Source of the DNA: Salinicola salarius
GTDB taxonomy: Bacteria > Pseudomonadota > Gammaproteobacteria > Pseudomonadales > Halomonadaceae
Direction: 5' to 3'
Assembly: GCF_002179555.1 (NCBI RefSeq)
Contig: NZ_NHOU01000001.1
Span: 310,001 to 374,000 of the forward strand
Length of the DNA: 64,000 bases
The position numbers were made by a program, and so were the translations under genes. This document shows positions 7,703 through 18,039 of this stretch, piece by piece (the stretch's first letter is position 1; each line of letters begins with the position of its first letter). Below the pieces are notes generated by a model. The model was not told where the DNA came from, ran no database searches, and saw nothing but the letters and a program-made list of their open reading frames with translations.

Positions 7703-8440
7703 GTGCTGGCCAGGCGTGCGATCCGCGAACGAATCTGGAGTCGACTGCGAGATGTCGCGATACCCGATTCCCGCTTCCACATGCGTTTCTCCGAATTCAT
7801 CCCCGACTTCGTCGGCTCCGACGCGGCCCTGCGCCGTATCCTCGACGATGCGCGGTTTATTGACGTGCGCCATGTCTTCGTCACGCCGGACAACAGCCTG
7901 GCCGGTCTGCGTCAGCAGCTGATCGAATCCGGCACGAGCCTGGTGGTATCGACCCACGGGATGGCCCGCGGCTTCTTCTGGATCGAGCCCGGCTCGGTGC
8001 CCCGGGGCGAAGCCAGGTTTGCCGCCTGGCTCGACGGCCTCGAACACTTCGGCAAGCCGCTCTCGCTGGAATCGCTGGTCGCGCTGGGCGGGCTCGATGC
8101 CATCGTCACCGGCGCCTCGGCCGTCGCCACCAGCGGCGTGCGCTTCGGGCGCGGTCACGGCTTTCTCGATCTCGAGTGGTTGCTCTTTCGCGAACTGGGC
8201 CTGGTCGACGACACCACGCCGATCTGGACGCTGGTCCACGACGTTCAGGTGGTCGAGGAAGAGCTCTTTCCCGGCGAGCGCGATGTCGTTCTCGACGTGA
8301 TCGCCACGCCAACGCGCACGCTCGAGATAAACCGCCAGACGCCACGACCTGCGCGTATCGACTGGCAGCGCCTGATGCAGACGGAGATCGACGCCATGCC
8401 ACCGCTGCGCGAGCTGCAGCGAGCACTGGGGCTGGCGTAG
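7703..8440 (+). CDS. 5-formyltetrahydrofolate cyclo-ligase-like protein (COG0212 paralogue), copy 1
   Basis: The product is 245 aa. It starts with GTG at 7703, preceded by a near-perfect AGGAGG. It belongs to the 5-formyl-THF cycloligase superfamily: PDSRFHMRF at the N-terminus, FVTPDNSL, a GVRFGRGHGFLDLEW loop resembling the nucleotide/substrate loop of cycloligases, and DVIATPTRTLE near the end. It lacks the look of the short housekeeping YgfA enzyme and instead fits the longer paralogue group reported to have a cryptic role in thiamine metabolism. It opens an operon with a THI5-like binding protein and ABC transporter, and its paralogue closes the same operon. Confidence 0.8.
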   Translation: MLARRAIRERIWSRLRDVAIPDSRFHMRFSEFIPDFVGSDAALRRILDDARFIDVRHVFVTPDNSLAGLRQQLIESGTSLVVSTHGMARGFFWIEPGSVPRGEARFAAWLDGLEHFGKPLSLESLVALGGLDAIVTGASAVATSGVRFGRGHGFLDLEWLLFRELGLVDDTTPIWTLVHDVQVVEEELFPGERDVVLDVIATPTRTLEINRQTPRPARIDWQRLMQTEIDAMPPLRELQRALGLA

Positions 8441-8594
8441 GCAGGCGAGCCGGCATGGAGAGAAACCGGCACTGGGCAGCGTCGTACTGCCGTCACACCC
8501 CATCTTTCCTGTTCGACTTTGCGGCGAAGCGACGAACGAGTCGAGACAACGAGCAATCAGTCGAGATAACGAACAACGACACGAGGATACAGCG

Positions 8595-9584
8595 ATGACG
8601 CTCAGCAGACGGCGTTTCCTTCAGATGACCGGTTCCGGCGCCCTGGCGGGCGCTCTGGGATGGCCGGCGCTCTCGATGGCCCAGAACGGCCAGGGTACGC
8701 CGATCGGCATGCAGGCTTCCTGGGTCAACGATGCCGAATTTCTCGGCTACATCGTCGCGCGGCACAAGGGCTTCTATGCCGACCAGGGGCTCTCGCTCGA
8801 CTATCGCTCGGGCGGCCCGGACGTCATTCCCGAAGGGGCGCTGCTTTCCAACCGCGCCGAGATCGCGCTGACGACGGTGGAGAGTACGCTCAAGGCGGTG
8901 ACGCAGCAGGGCGCGCCGCTGGTCATCATCGGGGCGCAGTATCAGAAGAACCCGGCGGGCATCGTCAGCCTGGCCAGCAATCCGATCGAGAAGCCCGAGG
9001 ATCTCGTCGGCAAGGTCCTCGCCGTGCCGCCGGTCAACCGTCTGGCGGTCGAAGCGATGCTCGAAGCCAACGGAATTTCGCCGGACGACGTGCGCATCGT
9101 GCCCTACGCCTACGACCCGACGCCGCTGCTCAAGGGCGAGATCGACGCCTCGCTCGACTTCGTCACCAACGTGCCCTACACGATCGGCCTGCAGGGCGAG
9201 AAGGCCGTCAGCTTCCTGCTCTACGACCATGGCTTTCCGGTCTTCAACGACACCGTGGTGGTGACGCGCGACACCCTCGAGACACGCCGCGACGACCTGG
9301 TGGCCTGGCTGCGGGCCAGCCGCCAGGGATGGCAGGAGAACTTCAAGGATCCTGCCTATTACCCGCCGCTTTTCGCGGACAGCTTCTTCCAGGGCAACGG
9401 CCGCTCGATCGAGAACGAAATCTTCTTCAATCAGGCGCAGAAATCGTTGATCGAGTCCCCGAACGGCATCTTTTCGATGGCCGAGGCCGATATCGAGCGC
9501 TGCCTGACGGCACTCGAACGTATCGGTATCCAGGCCTCGCGAGACAATTTCGACACCTCGTTGCTGGAGGAAATCGCGGCGTGA
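8595..9584 (+). CDS. ABC transporter substrate-binding protein, NMT1/THI5-like
   Basis: The 329-aa periplasmic protein has a twin-arginine-like signal (SRRRFLQMTGSG at residues 4-15) with a likely cleavage near residue 29. The mature part has the SsuA/THI5-like fold: MQASWVNDAEFLGYIVARHKG is the typical first strand and helix, and residues around 50-60 (YRSGGPDVIPEGALLS) line the ligand site. Relatives bind pyrimidine precursors of thiamine (ThiY) or organosulfonates. A thiamine-pyrimidine ligand is favoured by the flanking cycloligase paralogues and nearby thiC, but the ligand is inferred. The stop codon overlaps the GTG of the ATPase gene by four bases. Confidence 0.85.
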   Translation: MTLSRRRFLQMTGSGALAGALGWPALSMAQNGQGTPIGMQASWVNDAEFLGYIVARHKGFYADQGLSLDYRSGGPDVIPEGALLSNRAEIALTTVESTLKAVTQQGAPLVIIGAQYQKNPAGIVSLASNPIEKPEDLVGKVLAVPPVNRLAVEAMLEANGISPDDVRIVPYAYDPTPLLKGEIDASLDFVTNVPYTIGLQGEKAVSFLLYDHGFPVFNDTVVVTRDTLETRRDDLVAWLRASRQGWQENFKDPAYYPPLFADSFFQGNGRSIENEIFFNQAQKSLIESPNGIFSMAEADIERCLTALERIGIQASRDNFDTSLLEEIAA

Positions 9585-10363
9585 CGGTAGGGGATCTGCG
9601 CATCGAGGCCGTCAGCCGCCGCTTCGATGTCGATGGCCGAGCGTTGCTGGCGCTGGACAGCGTCTCTCTCGAGGCGCCAGCCGGCAGCTTTATCGCCCTG
9701 ATCGGCCCGTCGGGCTGCGGGAAGTCGACGCTGCTGCGCATGCTGGCAGGGCTGGACCAGCCCAGCGAGGGCACGATCCGGATCGGCGGCCTGTCGCCGC
9801 GGACGCTGCAGCAACGCGGCGCGCTGGGCATCGCCTTTCAGGATGCATCGCTGCTGCCCTGGCGCAGCGTGGAAGCCAACGTGCGCTTTCCCTTCGACGT
9901 GATCGGCCGGATGAGCGAGGCGGACCGACGCCGCGTGCAGGAGATGATCGAGCTCGTCGGCCTGGGAGGCTTCGAGCAGGCGCTGCCCGGTCAGCTTTCC
10001 GGCGGTATGCGCCAGCGCGTCGCCATTGCCCGCGCGCTGGTCAGCGAGCCGCAACTGCTGCTGCTCGACGAGCCTTTCGGTGCGCTGGACCAGATCCTGC
10101 GCCGCAGCATGAACCGCGAGCTGCAGAAGCTCTGGCTCAAGCGCCCGGTCACCACCGTGATGGTGACCCACAGCGTCGACGAGGCGATCTTCCTCGCCGA
10201 CAAGGTGGTGGTCATGACCGGAAGACCAGGGCGGATCGGCCGGGTCATCGACGTGCCGTTCGAGCGCGAGCGGCCGCTGTCGCTGCTCAACAGCGCCGAG
10301 TGTCGCCAGCTCGAGGCCGAGATCCTGCAGCTGATGTTCGACCACGAGAACGACGATGCGTGA
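9581..10363 (+). CDS. ABC transporter ATP-binding protein (ThiZ/SsuB-like)
   Basis: The 260-aa ATPase starts with GTG at 9581, overlapping the previous stop codon (GTGA), with GGAGG ten bases upstream. Walker A GPSGCGKST is at residues 42-50, the signature LSGGMRQRVAIARAL lies mid-protein, Walker B is LLLLDEPFGALD, and the H-loop is in VTHSVDEA. This is the nitrate/sulfonate/taurine/thiamine-precursor subfamily of import ATPases. It energises the fused permease encoded next, whose start overlaps this gene by eight bases. Confidence 0.9.
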   Translation: MTVGDLRIEAVSRRFDVDGRALLALDSVSLEAPAGSFIALIGPSGCGKSTLLRMLAGLDQPSEGTIRIGGLSPRTLQQRGALGIAFQDASLLPWRSVEANVRFPFDVIGRMSEADRRRVQEMIELVGLGGFEQALPGQLSGGMRQRVAIARALVSEPQLLLLDEPFGALDQILRRSMNRELQKLWLKRPVTTVMVTHSVDEAIFLADKVVVMTGRPGRIGRVIDVPFERERPLSLLNSAECRQLEAEILQLMFDHENDDA

Positions 10364-11927
10364 TCGACGACAGCGCACGACCATCGCGATCGGCTGGCTG
10401 GCGCTGCTGCTGCTGTGGGAAGTGGCGGGGCGGCTGCATTGGGTGGCGGATGGCGCCTTGCCCAGCCCGAGCGGCGTGCTGCGGCAACTGGTCGAGGATT
10501 GGGGCGATTACCCGCCGCACATCTGGGCCACCGTGCGCACGTCGCTGATCGGCTTCCTCGTCGGCAACGCCGTCGCCGTGCTCTGCGGCTTTCTGATGGC
10601 CAGCTGGCGCCCCGTCGGCCGGCTGCTGAGCGGCATCAACGTTACCCTTTTCGCGATGCCGCCGATCGCGCTGACGCCGATCCTGGTGATCGCGTTCGAT
10701 GGCGACGCGCCGAGGATCGTGCTGGCCGCGCTCGCCACCTACTACCCGACCATGGTCGCCACCGTGCTCGGCCTGACCCGGATCGATTCACGCCTGCTCG
10801 ACGTCGTTCGCCTCTACGGCGGCGGGCGTTGGGCGGCCCTGCGCTGGGTACGGCTGCGCCACGCGCTGCCGACCTTGTTGGCCGGACTGCGGGTCGCGGC
10901 ACCCAACGCGGTGCTCGGTTCGCTGCTGGCGGAGTTCGGCAGCGGGTCCGGTGCGGGGCTCGGCCACTATCTGATCGGTTCGCTGGGGCGCGGCGATCCG
11001 GAGCGGCTGTGGGGCATCGGCCTGGTCGCGACCGCGATCAGCGCGCTGTTCTACGTCGCGATCCTGCTCGTCGCACGCTGCTGGGTAGGCGCCCAGGCGC
11101 CAGCGCAGGAGAGTCTGGGCAGTCAGGGAGACGCCGCGCGTGGTGCCGGCACGCAGTGGCTGATCACACTGGTCGCGGTGGTGCTGCCGCTGCTGGCGTG
11201 GTGGGCGGCGGTCTGGGGACTCGAGCAGGCCGGCGTGTCCAGCTTCGTGCTGCGCACGCCGGCCGACCTGGCCGCCGAGCTGTTCTCCTCGACGCGGCCG
11301 GAAAGCCTCGCGAGCATCATCGGGGGCGCGCTTCTCGAGACACTGCCCTGGTGTCTCGCCGGGATGGCGCTGGGGCTCGGTTTTGCGCTGCTGCTGGCCA
11401 TTCTGGGGACGCTCAGCCCGGTGCTGGAGCGCGTGCTGATGCCGCTGTCGCTGCTCAGCCAGTCGATGCCGCTGGTCGCGCTCACGCCGCTGATCGTGCT
11501 GATCTTCGGTCGTGACGGCGCGACGATTCTTGCCATCACGATCTCGGTCACGTTCTTCCCGGCCTACGTTACCCTGGCCCAGGGAATGGCGCTGGTGCCG
11601 GAAGCGACGCAGGACTGCGTTCGCGTGCTGGGCGGCTCCCGGCTCAAGCAGGTTCGCCTGGTATCGCTGCCCTGGAGTCTGCCGTATCTGTGCGCCGCCG
11701 CGCGGCTGGTGGCGCCGCGGGCCTTTCTGGGCGTGATGATCGCCGAGTGGCTTGCCACCGGAACGGGCATCGGCAATCTGCTCAACGTCGCTCGCGGATC
11801 GCTGGACTACGGTCTGGTCTGGGCCGTGGTGGTCGCCGCCGTCCTGGTGTCGGTGCTGCTCTATCTGATGGTGACCGTCATCGAGCAGCGCGTGCTGAAG
11901 CGCTTTGCGATGACGCCCGTACAGTAA
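10356..11927 (+). CDS. fused double-domain ABC transporter permease
   Basis: At 523 aa it is about twice the usual permease. Two homologous BPD_transp_1 domains (about 1-245 and 265-523) are joined, each with about six membrane helices. Each has an EAA-type loop that contacts the ATPase: VVRLYGGGRWAALRWVRLRH in domain 1 and CVRVLGGSRLKQVRLVSLPW in domain 2. Most ThiX/SsuC permeases are single-domain homodimers, so this gene encodes a covalent pseudo-heterodimer. Start ATG at 10356. It completes an importer with the upstream binding protein and ATPase. Confidence 0.88.
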   Translation: MRDRRQRTTIAIGWLALLLLWEVAGRLHWVADGALPSPSGVLRQLVEDWGDYPPHIWATVRTSLIGFLVGNAVAVLCGFLMASWRPVGRLLSGINVTLFAMPPIALTPILVIAFDGDAPRIVLAALATYYPTMVATVLGLTRIDSRLLDVVRLYGGGRWAALRWVRLRHALPTLLAGLRVAAPNAVLGSLLAEFGSGSGAGLGHYLIGSLGRGDPERLWGIGLVATAISALFYVAILLVARCWVGAQAPAQESLGSQGDAARGAGTQWLITLVAVVLPLLAWWAAVWGLEQAGVSSFVLRTPADLAAELFSSTRPESLASIIGGALLETLPWCLAGMALGLGFALLLAILGTLSPVLERVLMPLSLLSQSMPLVALTPLIVLIFGRDGATILAITISVTFFPAYVTLAQGMALVPEATQDCVRVLGGSRLKQVRLVSLPWSLPYLCAAARLVAPRAFLGVMIAEWLATGTGIGNLLNVARGSLDYGLVWAVVVAAVLVSVLLYLMVTVIEQRVLKRFAMTPVQ

Positions 11928-11959
11928 CGCCAATATCTCATTCAGAGCCTGAGGTCGAT

Positions 11960-12703
11960 ATGAATCATAAATCCGACGTACGTCGGCGGGTGTTCGCCAA
12001 TCTGCGCAAGGTCGCCTTTCCCGACAGTCGCTTTCACTTCGATTTCGGCGAGTTCATCGCCGACTTCCAGAACCGGGAGGACGCGACCCGTCGCCTGGTC
12101 GCCCATCCGTTCTATCGACAGGCATCGACCCTTTTCATCACGCCGGACAATTGCCTGGAAGAGCTGCGTCACCGGGCGCTGCTCGACGGCAAGACGGTGC
12201 TGATGACGACCTATTCGATCAAGCGCGGTTTCTGGCTGCTCGATCCCGCCGAGATTCCGGAGGAGATGTACCTCTATGCCGCAACGCTGGACGGCATGGA
12301 GCGGATGGGGCGGCCGATCTCGCTGACGGAGATCCGCGAGCGGCCCAGGACCGATTTCATGGTGACGGGCACCGGCGCGATCAACGAAGCCGGCATCCGT
12401 TTCGGCAAGGGCCACGGTTACTTCGATGCCGAGTGGGGCATGCTCTATCGCATCGGCAACATCGACGTGAATACCCCCTCGGCAGCTCTGGTCCATGACT
12501 GCCAGGTGCTCGAGGAGGAGCTGCATCCGGAGGTCTTCGATACCGTTTCGGACGTGATCTTCACGCCGACCCGCACGATCGAAGTCGATGCGCCCCACAA
12601 GCCCACCGTGGGCATCGTGTGGCAACTGCTGGATCAGCAGATGTACGACACGATTCCGCCGCTGCAGGAGCTGTGCCGAATGGAAGCGCTAGGCACGATC
12701 TGA
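11960..12703 (+). CDS. 5-formyltetrahydrofolate cyclo-ligase-like protein (COG0212 paralogue), copy 2
   Basis: The 247-aa paralogue of the first operon gene shares its blocks throughout: FPDSRFHFDFGEFIADF, FITPDNCL, LDGMERMGRPISL, GIRFGKGHGYFDAEW, LVHDCQVLEEELHPE and VIFTPTRTIE. The ATG at 11960 follows GAGG. Keeping two diverged copies in one operon, one on each side of the transporter, suggests either a heteromer or two related steps on the imported compound. The family's folate-ligase reaction is not certain for these long paralogues. The gene ends 72 bp before the convergent thiC stop. Confidence 0.8.
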   Translation: MNHKSDVRRRVFANLRKVAFPDSRFHFDFGEFIADFQNREDATRRLVAHPFYRQASTLFITPDNCLEELRHRALLDGKTVLMTTYSIKRGFWLLDPAEIPEEMYLYAATLDGMERMGRPISLTEIRERPRTDFMVTGTGAINEAGIRFGKGHGYFDAEWGMLYRIGNIDVNTPSAALVHDCQVLEEELHPEVFDTVSDVIFTPTRTIEVDAPHKPTVGIVWQLLDQQMYDTIPPLQELCRMEALGTI

Positions 12704-12705
12704 GG

Positions 12706-12735
12706 GCCAAGCCAAGCCAAGCCAAGCCAAGCCAA
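12706..12735. repeat. six tandem copies of GCCAA
   Basis: A perfect pentanucleotide array begins three bases after the stop codon of the second cycloligase paralogue and ends in a variant unit (GCCGC), just before the terminator hairpin. Slippage here would change only the 3' untranslated spacing. Confidence 0.9.
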
Positions 12736-12743
12736 GCCGCAGA

Positions 12744-12764
12744 CGTCGGGCGCGATGCCCGACG
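12744..12764. terminator. bidirectional terminator between cycloligase operon and thiC
   Basis: A perfect 8-bp stem CGTCGGGC / GCCCGACG with a 5-nt loop lies between the two convergent stop codons. Confidence 0.65.
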
Positions 12765-12774
12765 CCGCGAGCGT

Positions 12775-14763
<1,989 letters not shown>

Positions 14764-14780
14764 TCACGCCACGGTTTCCG

Positions 14781-14890
14781 CTTGATCCCTACGCCGGTAC
14801 TAGCCGGATCAGGTTCGTCGGGATCCGCCGTGGCGCCGTCGAATGAATCCCGGCGCAGGACGATCTCAGCCGGTTCCACCGGCACCCCGT
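14781..14890 (-). promoter_or_regulatory. TPP riboswitch (THI element) in the thiC leader
   Basis: Read on the minus strand, the leader contains GGGGTGCCGGTGG, then CTGAGA (14869-14864), a variable stem, AACCTGATCC (14815-14806), then GTACCGGCGTAGGGATCAAG, the conserved pieces of the thiamine-pyrophosphate aptamer in the right order. It ends about 125 nt before the thiC start, leaving room for an expression platform. The rest of the 14656-15002 gap shows no gene. Confidence 0.95.
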
Positions 14891-15002
14891 CAAGCTGGCG
14901 ACATCGTGCATCGCCACGGGCAGTCTGTGACGAGGGGCGGGCGAGGTCAAGCCGAGTGTATGAAGGCGCCGGGTGCGATTGCGCTGGCGAGAATGAAATG
15001 TG

Positions 15003-15893
15003 TCATGGGTCGCCGGGGCGCTGGACCAGATCGATGAACGAGCGGGCCTGGGGCGTCAGGTGGTGGCGGGCATGGGTCAGCCAGACTTCGGACACGGCAT
15101 CGGCATCGCTCAGCGGGCGGTAGCGGACATTGTCGATCCGGATGTGCTGGAACGAGGCGGGAAGAACCGATACGCCCATGCCAGCCGCTACGAGGCTGAT
15201 GATGGTGTTCGGGCCGCCGACTTCCTGCACCAGCCGGGGCGTCAGGCCACGCTTGGCGAACAGGGTGTTGAACTGATCGAGCAGGCCGGTGCCGGCAGCG
15301 GGCGAGAAATAGACGAAGGGGTGAATCGCCAGGGCTTCGAGCGTCAGCGGTAGCGCGCTGCCACCGAGCGGCCCCTGCTCGTTGACCACGGCCATCAGCG
15401 GTTCGCGAATCAGGGTGAAGGCGTCGAGACCCTCCGGCAGGGTGGCGGGGCGCATGATGCCGATATCCAGGTCGCCCTCGAGCAGCGGGGCGACCTGGCG
15501 CTGGCTGTTGAGCTCGTGCATGCGCAGCTCGACATCGGGGTAGCGCTGGCGGTAACGCATCAGCGTGCGCGGCAGCGTCGGGCTCAAGGGCACCGAGGTG
15601 GTGAAGCCGATGCGCAGCTGGCCGGCCTCGCCACGCCCGAGCCGGGACACCAGCCGGGTGGCGCGTTCGGTTCGTGCCAGGATGTCGCGCGCCTCGTCGA
15701 GGAAGACCAGGCCGGCTTCGGTCAGCTCGACGCGGCGATTGGTCCGTGTCAGCAGGCGTGTGCCCAGTTCGCGTTCCAGCGCCTGGATCTGCTGGCTCAG
15801 CGGCGGCTGCGAGATCCCCAGCCGCTCGGCCGCACGACTGAAATGCAGCTCTTCGGCCACGGCGACGAAGTAGCGCAGATAACGCAGTTCCAT
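15003..15893 (-). CDS. LysR-family transcriptional regulator
   Basis: The 296-aa LysR protein has its winged helix-turn-helix at residues 1-60 (ELRYLRYFVAVAEELHFSRA, then ERLGISQPPLSQQI), followed by an inducer-binding domain with the pattern of the BenM/CatR-like group (LRIGFTTSVPLSPTLP, DLDIGIMRP). I chose the ATG at 15893 (MELRYL) by family alignment; the frame is open to 15965. It is divergent from an MFS transporter gene, its most likely target. Confidence 0.9.
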   Translation of the reverse strand: MELRYLRYFVAVAEELHFSRAAERLGISQPPLSQQIQALERELGTRLLTRTNRRVELTEAGLVFLDEARDILARTERATRLVSRLGRGEAGQLRIGFTTSVPLSPTLPRTLMRYRQRYPDVELRMHELNSQRQVAPLLEGDLDIGIMRPATLPEGLDAFTLIREPLMAVVNEQGPLGGSALPLTLEALAIHPFVYFSPAAGTGLLDQFNTLFAKRGLTPRLVQEVGGPNTIISLVAAGMGVSVLPASFQHIRIDNVRYRPLSDADAVSEVWLTHARHHLTPQARSFIDLVQRPGDP

Positions 15894-16038
15894 TGAGTCG
15901 TCAAACCTCTCAAAAGCGTCGAATAATATATTAGAAAGCTTAATGATGGCGGCGTAACCTACCAAGGTCTAAATCAACGCGGCGCAACGGGCCGGCCATG
16001 GCATTCCGGCGCCAGCCATCGTCTTCGGGAGAATCGGG

Positions 16039-17310
16039 TTGTCCCGCCATACCTCATCCGACATTCACAACGCTACCCAGAGCACCAACCGCCAGTTGGC
16101 GCGCGAGGCGGAAACCGTCGAGAGCGGCTTCATCGAACGCGGTCAGCGCGGCTACCGGCCGACCATGCTGGCGCTGTTCCTCGGCGCCTTCTCCACCTTC
16201 GTGCTGCTCTACTGCGTGCAGCCGCTGATGCCGATCCTGTCGGACGCCTTCGGGATCGACGCCGCCACCAGCAGCCTGTCACTGTCGGTCGCCACCGGCA
16301 TGCTGGCGATCGGCCTGCTGATCACCGGGCCGATCTCGGACGCGGTGGGGCGCAAGTCGGTGATGTCGGTGGCGCTATTGGCGGCGGCGGTCTGTACCCT
16401 GATTGCCGCGGCGATGCCGAGCTGGACGGGAGTATTGGTCATGCGGGGGCTGGCGGGGCTGTCGCTTTCCGGCCTGTGTGCGGTGGCGATGACCTACCTC
16501 AACGAGGAAATCCACCCGCGCTACGTCGGCCTTTCCATGGGGCTCTACATCAGCGGCAATTCGATCGGTGGCATGAGCGGGCGCCTGATCAGCGGGGTCA
16601 TGGTGGACTGGGTGCCATGGCGCTGGACGCTCGCCACCATCGGCATCGTGGCGCTGATCGCGGCGATCCTGTTCATGCGCTGGCTGCCGCCGTCGAGGCA
16701 CTTCTCGCCGCGGCCGCTCAACTGGCGCAGCGTCCTGTCCGGGTTCGCCGTCCACTTCCGGGACCGGGGGCTTCCCTGGCTGTTTCTCGAGGCATTCCTG
16801 CTCATGGGCGGCTTCGTCACGCTTTACAACTACATCGCCTTCCGGCTGCTGGCGGAACCCTATCATGTCAGCCAGGCGCTGGTCGGTGTGCTGTCGGTTG
16901 CCTATCTTTCCGGCACCTATAGCTCGGCCTGGGCCGGTTCCCTGGCCGACAAGCTCGGGCGTCCGCGGATCTTCTGGTTGTTCATCGCGATGATGCTGGT
17001 TGGGCTTGCGATCACGCTGTTCGAGCCCATCAGCCTGATCCTGATCGGCATGCTGGTGTTCACCTTCGGCTTCTTCGCGGCGCACTCGCTGGCCAGCGGC
17101 TGGGTCGGCCAGCGCGCCAGGCAGGCCAAGGGGCAGGCCTCTTCGCTGTATCTGTTCAGCTACTATCTCGGCTCCAGCGTCGCCGGCACTCTGGGCGGGG
17201 CGTTCTGGTACTGGGGCGGCTGGAACGGTGTTGCGCTGTTCATCGCGGTGCTGCTGCTGGCTGCGCTGGCGATTGGCGCTCTGCATCTGAGACGGCTGGA
17301 GACGGCCTGA
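16039..17310 (+). CDS. MFS transporter (YnfM-like)
   Basis: The 423-aa inner-membrane protein has 12 predicted helices after a hydrophilic N-terminal tail of about 40 residues. The MFS loop motif G-P-I-S-D-A-V-G-R-K lies between helices 2 and 3 and SLADKLGRPRIFWLF at the matching point in the second half. It resembles the YnfM/arabinose-efflux group of proton-driven exporters. The start is TTG at 16039 preceded by GGGAGAAT; a later start is possible because the tail is poorly conserved. The divergent LysR gene probably regulates it. The substrate is unknown. Confidence 0.85.
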   Translation: MSRHTSSDIHNATQSTNRQLAREAETVESGFIERGQRGYRPTMLALFLGAFSTFVLLYCVQPLMPILSDAFGIDAATSSLSLSVATGMLAIGLLITGPISDAVGRKSVMSVALLAAAVCTLIAAAMPSWTGVLVMRGLAGLSLSGLCAVAMTYLNEEIHPRYVGLSMGLYISGNSIGGMSGRLISGVMVDWVPWRWTLATIGIVALIAAILFMRWLPPSRHFSPRPLNWRSVLSGFAVHFRDRGLPWLFLEAFLLMGGFVTLYNYIAFRLLAEPYHVSQALVGVLSVAYLSGTYSSAWAGSLADKLGRPRIFWLFIAMMLVGLAITLFEPISLILIGMLVFTFGFFAAHSLASGWVGQRARQAKGQASSLYLFSYYLGSSVAGTLGGAFWYWGGWNGVALFIAVLLLAALAIGALHLRRLETA

Positions 17311-17404
17311 CGCCGGCGTTGCTCGAGAGGCGTTGCTTGAGAGGCCACGCTTCGGAAATGAAAGCGACGAGAAGCACGACGAGAAAAATAACGAGAAAAA
17401 CGAC

Positions 17405-17446
17405 GAGGCCGCCGATTCCGAAAGTCAGTTCGGAGTCGGCGGCCTC
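17405..17446. terminator. terminator hairpin between MFS and VOC genes
   Basis: An 11-bp stem GAGGCCGCCGA / TCGGCGGCCTC, with further partial pairing (TTCCGA / TCGGAG) inside a larger loop, lies between convergent genes. The preceding 50 bp are rich in ACGAGAAA-like repeats with no gene. Confidence 0.65.
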
Positions 17447-17473
17447 GTCATCGTCGGGGCGGTGCCAGAGGGA

Positions 17474-17899
17474 TCACTTGGCGAACAGCTGGCCCATGTC
17501 CTTGAATGCCTTGAACTCCAGCGCGTTGCCGCACGGATCCAGCAGGAACATGGTCGCCTGCTCGCCGGGCTGGCCCTTGAAGCGGATGTAGGGCTCGATC
17601 ACGAACTCGGTGCCGAAGCCTTTGAGGCGCTCGGCCAGCGTTTCCCATTCCGGCCAGCTCAGCACGATACCGAAGTGTGGTACCGGCACGTCATGGCCGT
17701 CGACGGGGTTGGTGTGGGCCGACTCCTGCGACGGGGTCATGGGGTGCTCGTGGATCACCAGCTGATGGCCGTAGAAGTCGAAATCCACCCACTGCTCGCT
17801 GGAGCGGCCTTCGCTGAGGCCGAAGGTCTCGCCGTAGAACTTGCGTGCGGCGGGCAGGTCGTGGACCGGAATGGCGAGATGGAAAGGGGACAGCGCCAT
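17474..17899 (-). CDS. VOC-family (glyoxalase/dioxygenase-like) protein
   Basis: The 141-aa protein is a single vicinal-oxygen-chelate module pair. The predicted metal ligands are the histidine in FHLAIPVHD near the N-terminus, [10 protein letters not shown] in the middle, and the glutamate in [12 protein letters not shown] near the C-terminus. The core resembles small uncharacterised VOC proteins of Pseudomonas. The reaction (isomerase, dioxygenase or resistance binding protein) cannot be assigned. The ATG at 17899 follows GGAGC. It is divergent from a LysR regulator gene 140 bp away. Confidence 0.88.
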   Translation of the reverse strand: MALSPFHLAIPVHDLPAARKFYGETFGLSEGRSSEQWVDFDFYGHQLVIHEHPMTPSQESAHTNPVDGHDVPVPHFGIVLSWPEWETLAERLKGFGTEFVIEPYIRFKGQPGEQATMFLLDPCGNALEFKAFKDMGQLFAK

Positions 17900-18039
17900 G
17901 GAAAAGCTCCTGATTATCTTGGATGGAATGGATCGGTGATGACAATGACTGCATTCTGACGGCGAATAAATTTGATGAAAAGCGCATAATATTGCTGTCT
18001 GCCATCAAATAATCTGGATTCTTCCCGCCGCGATTCGCC

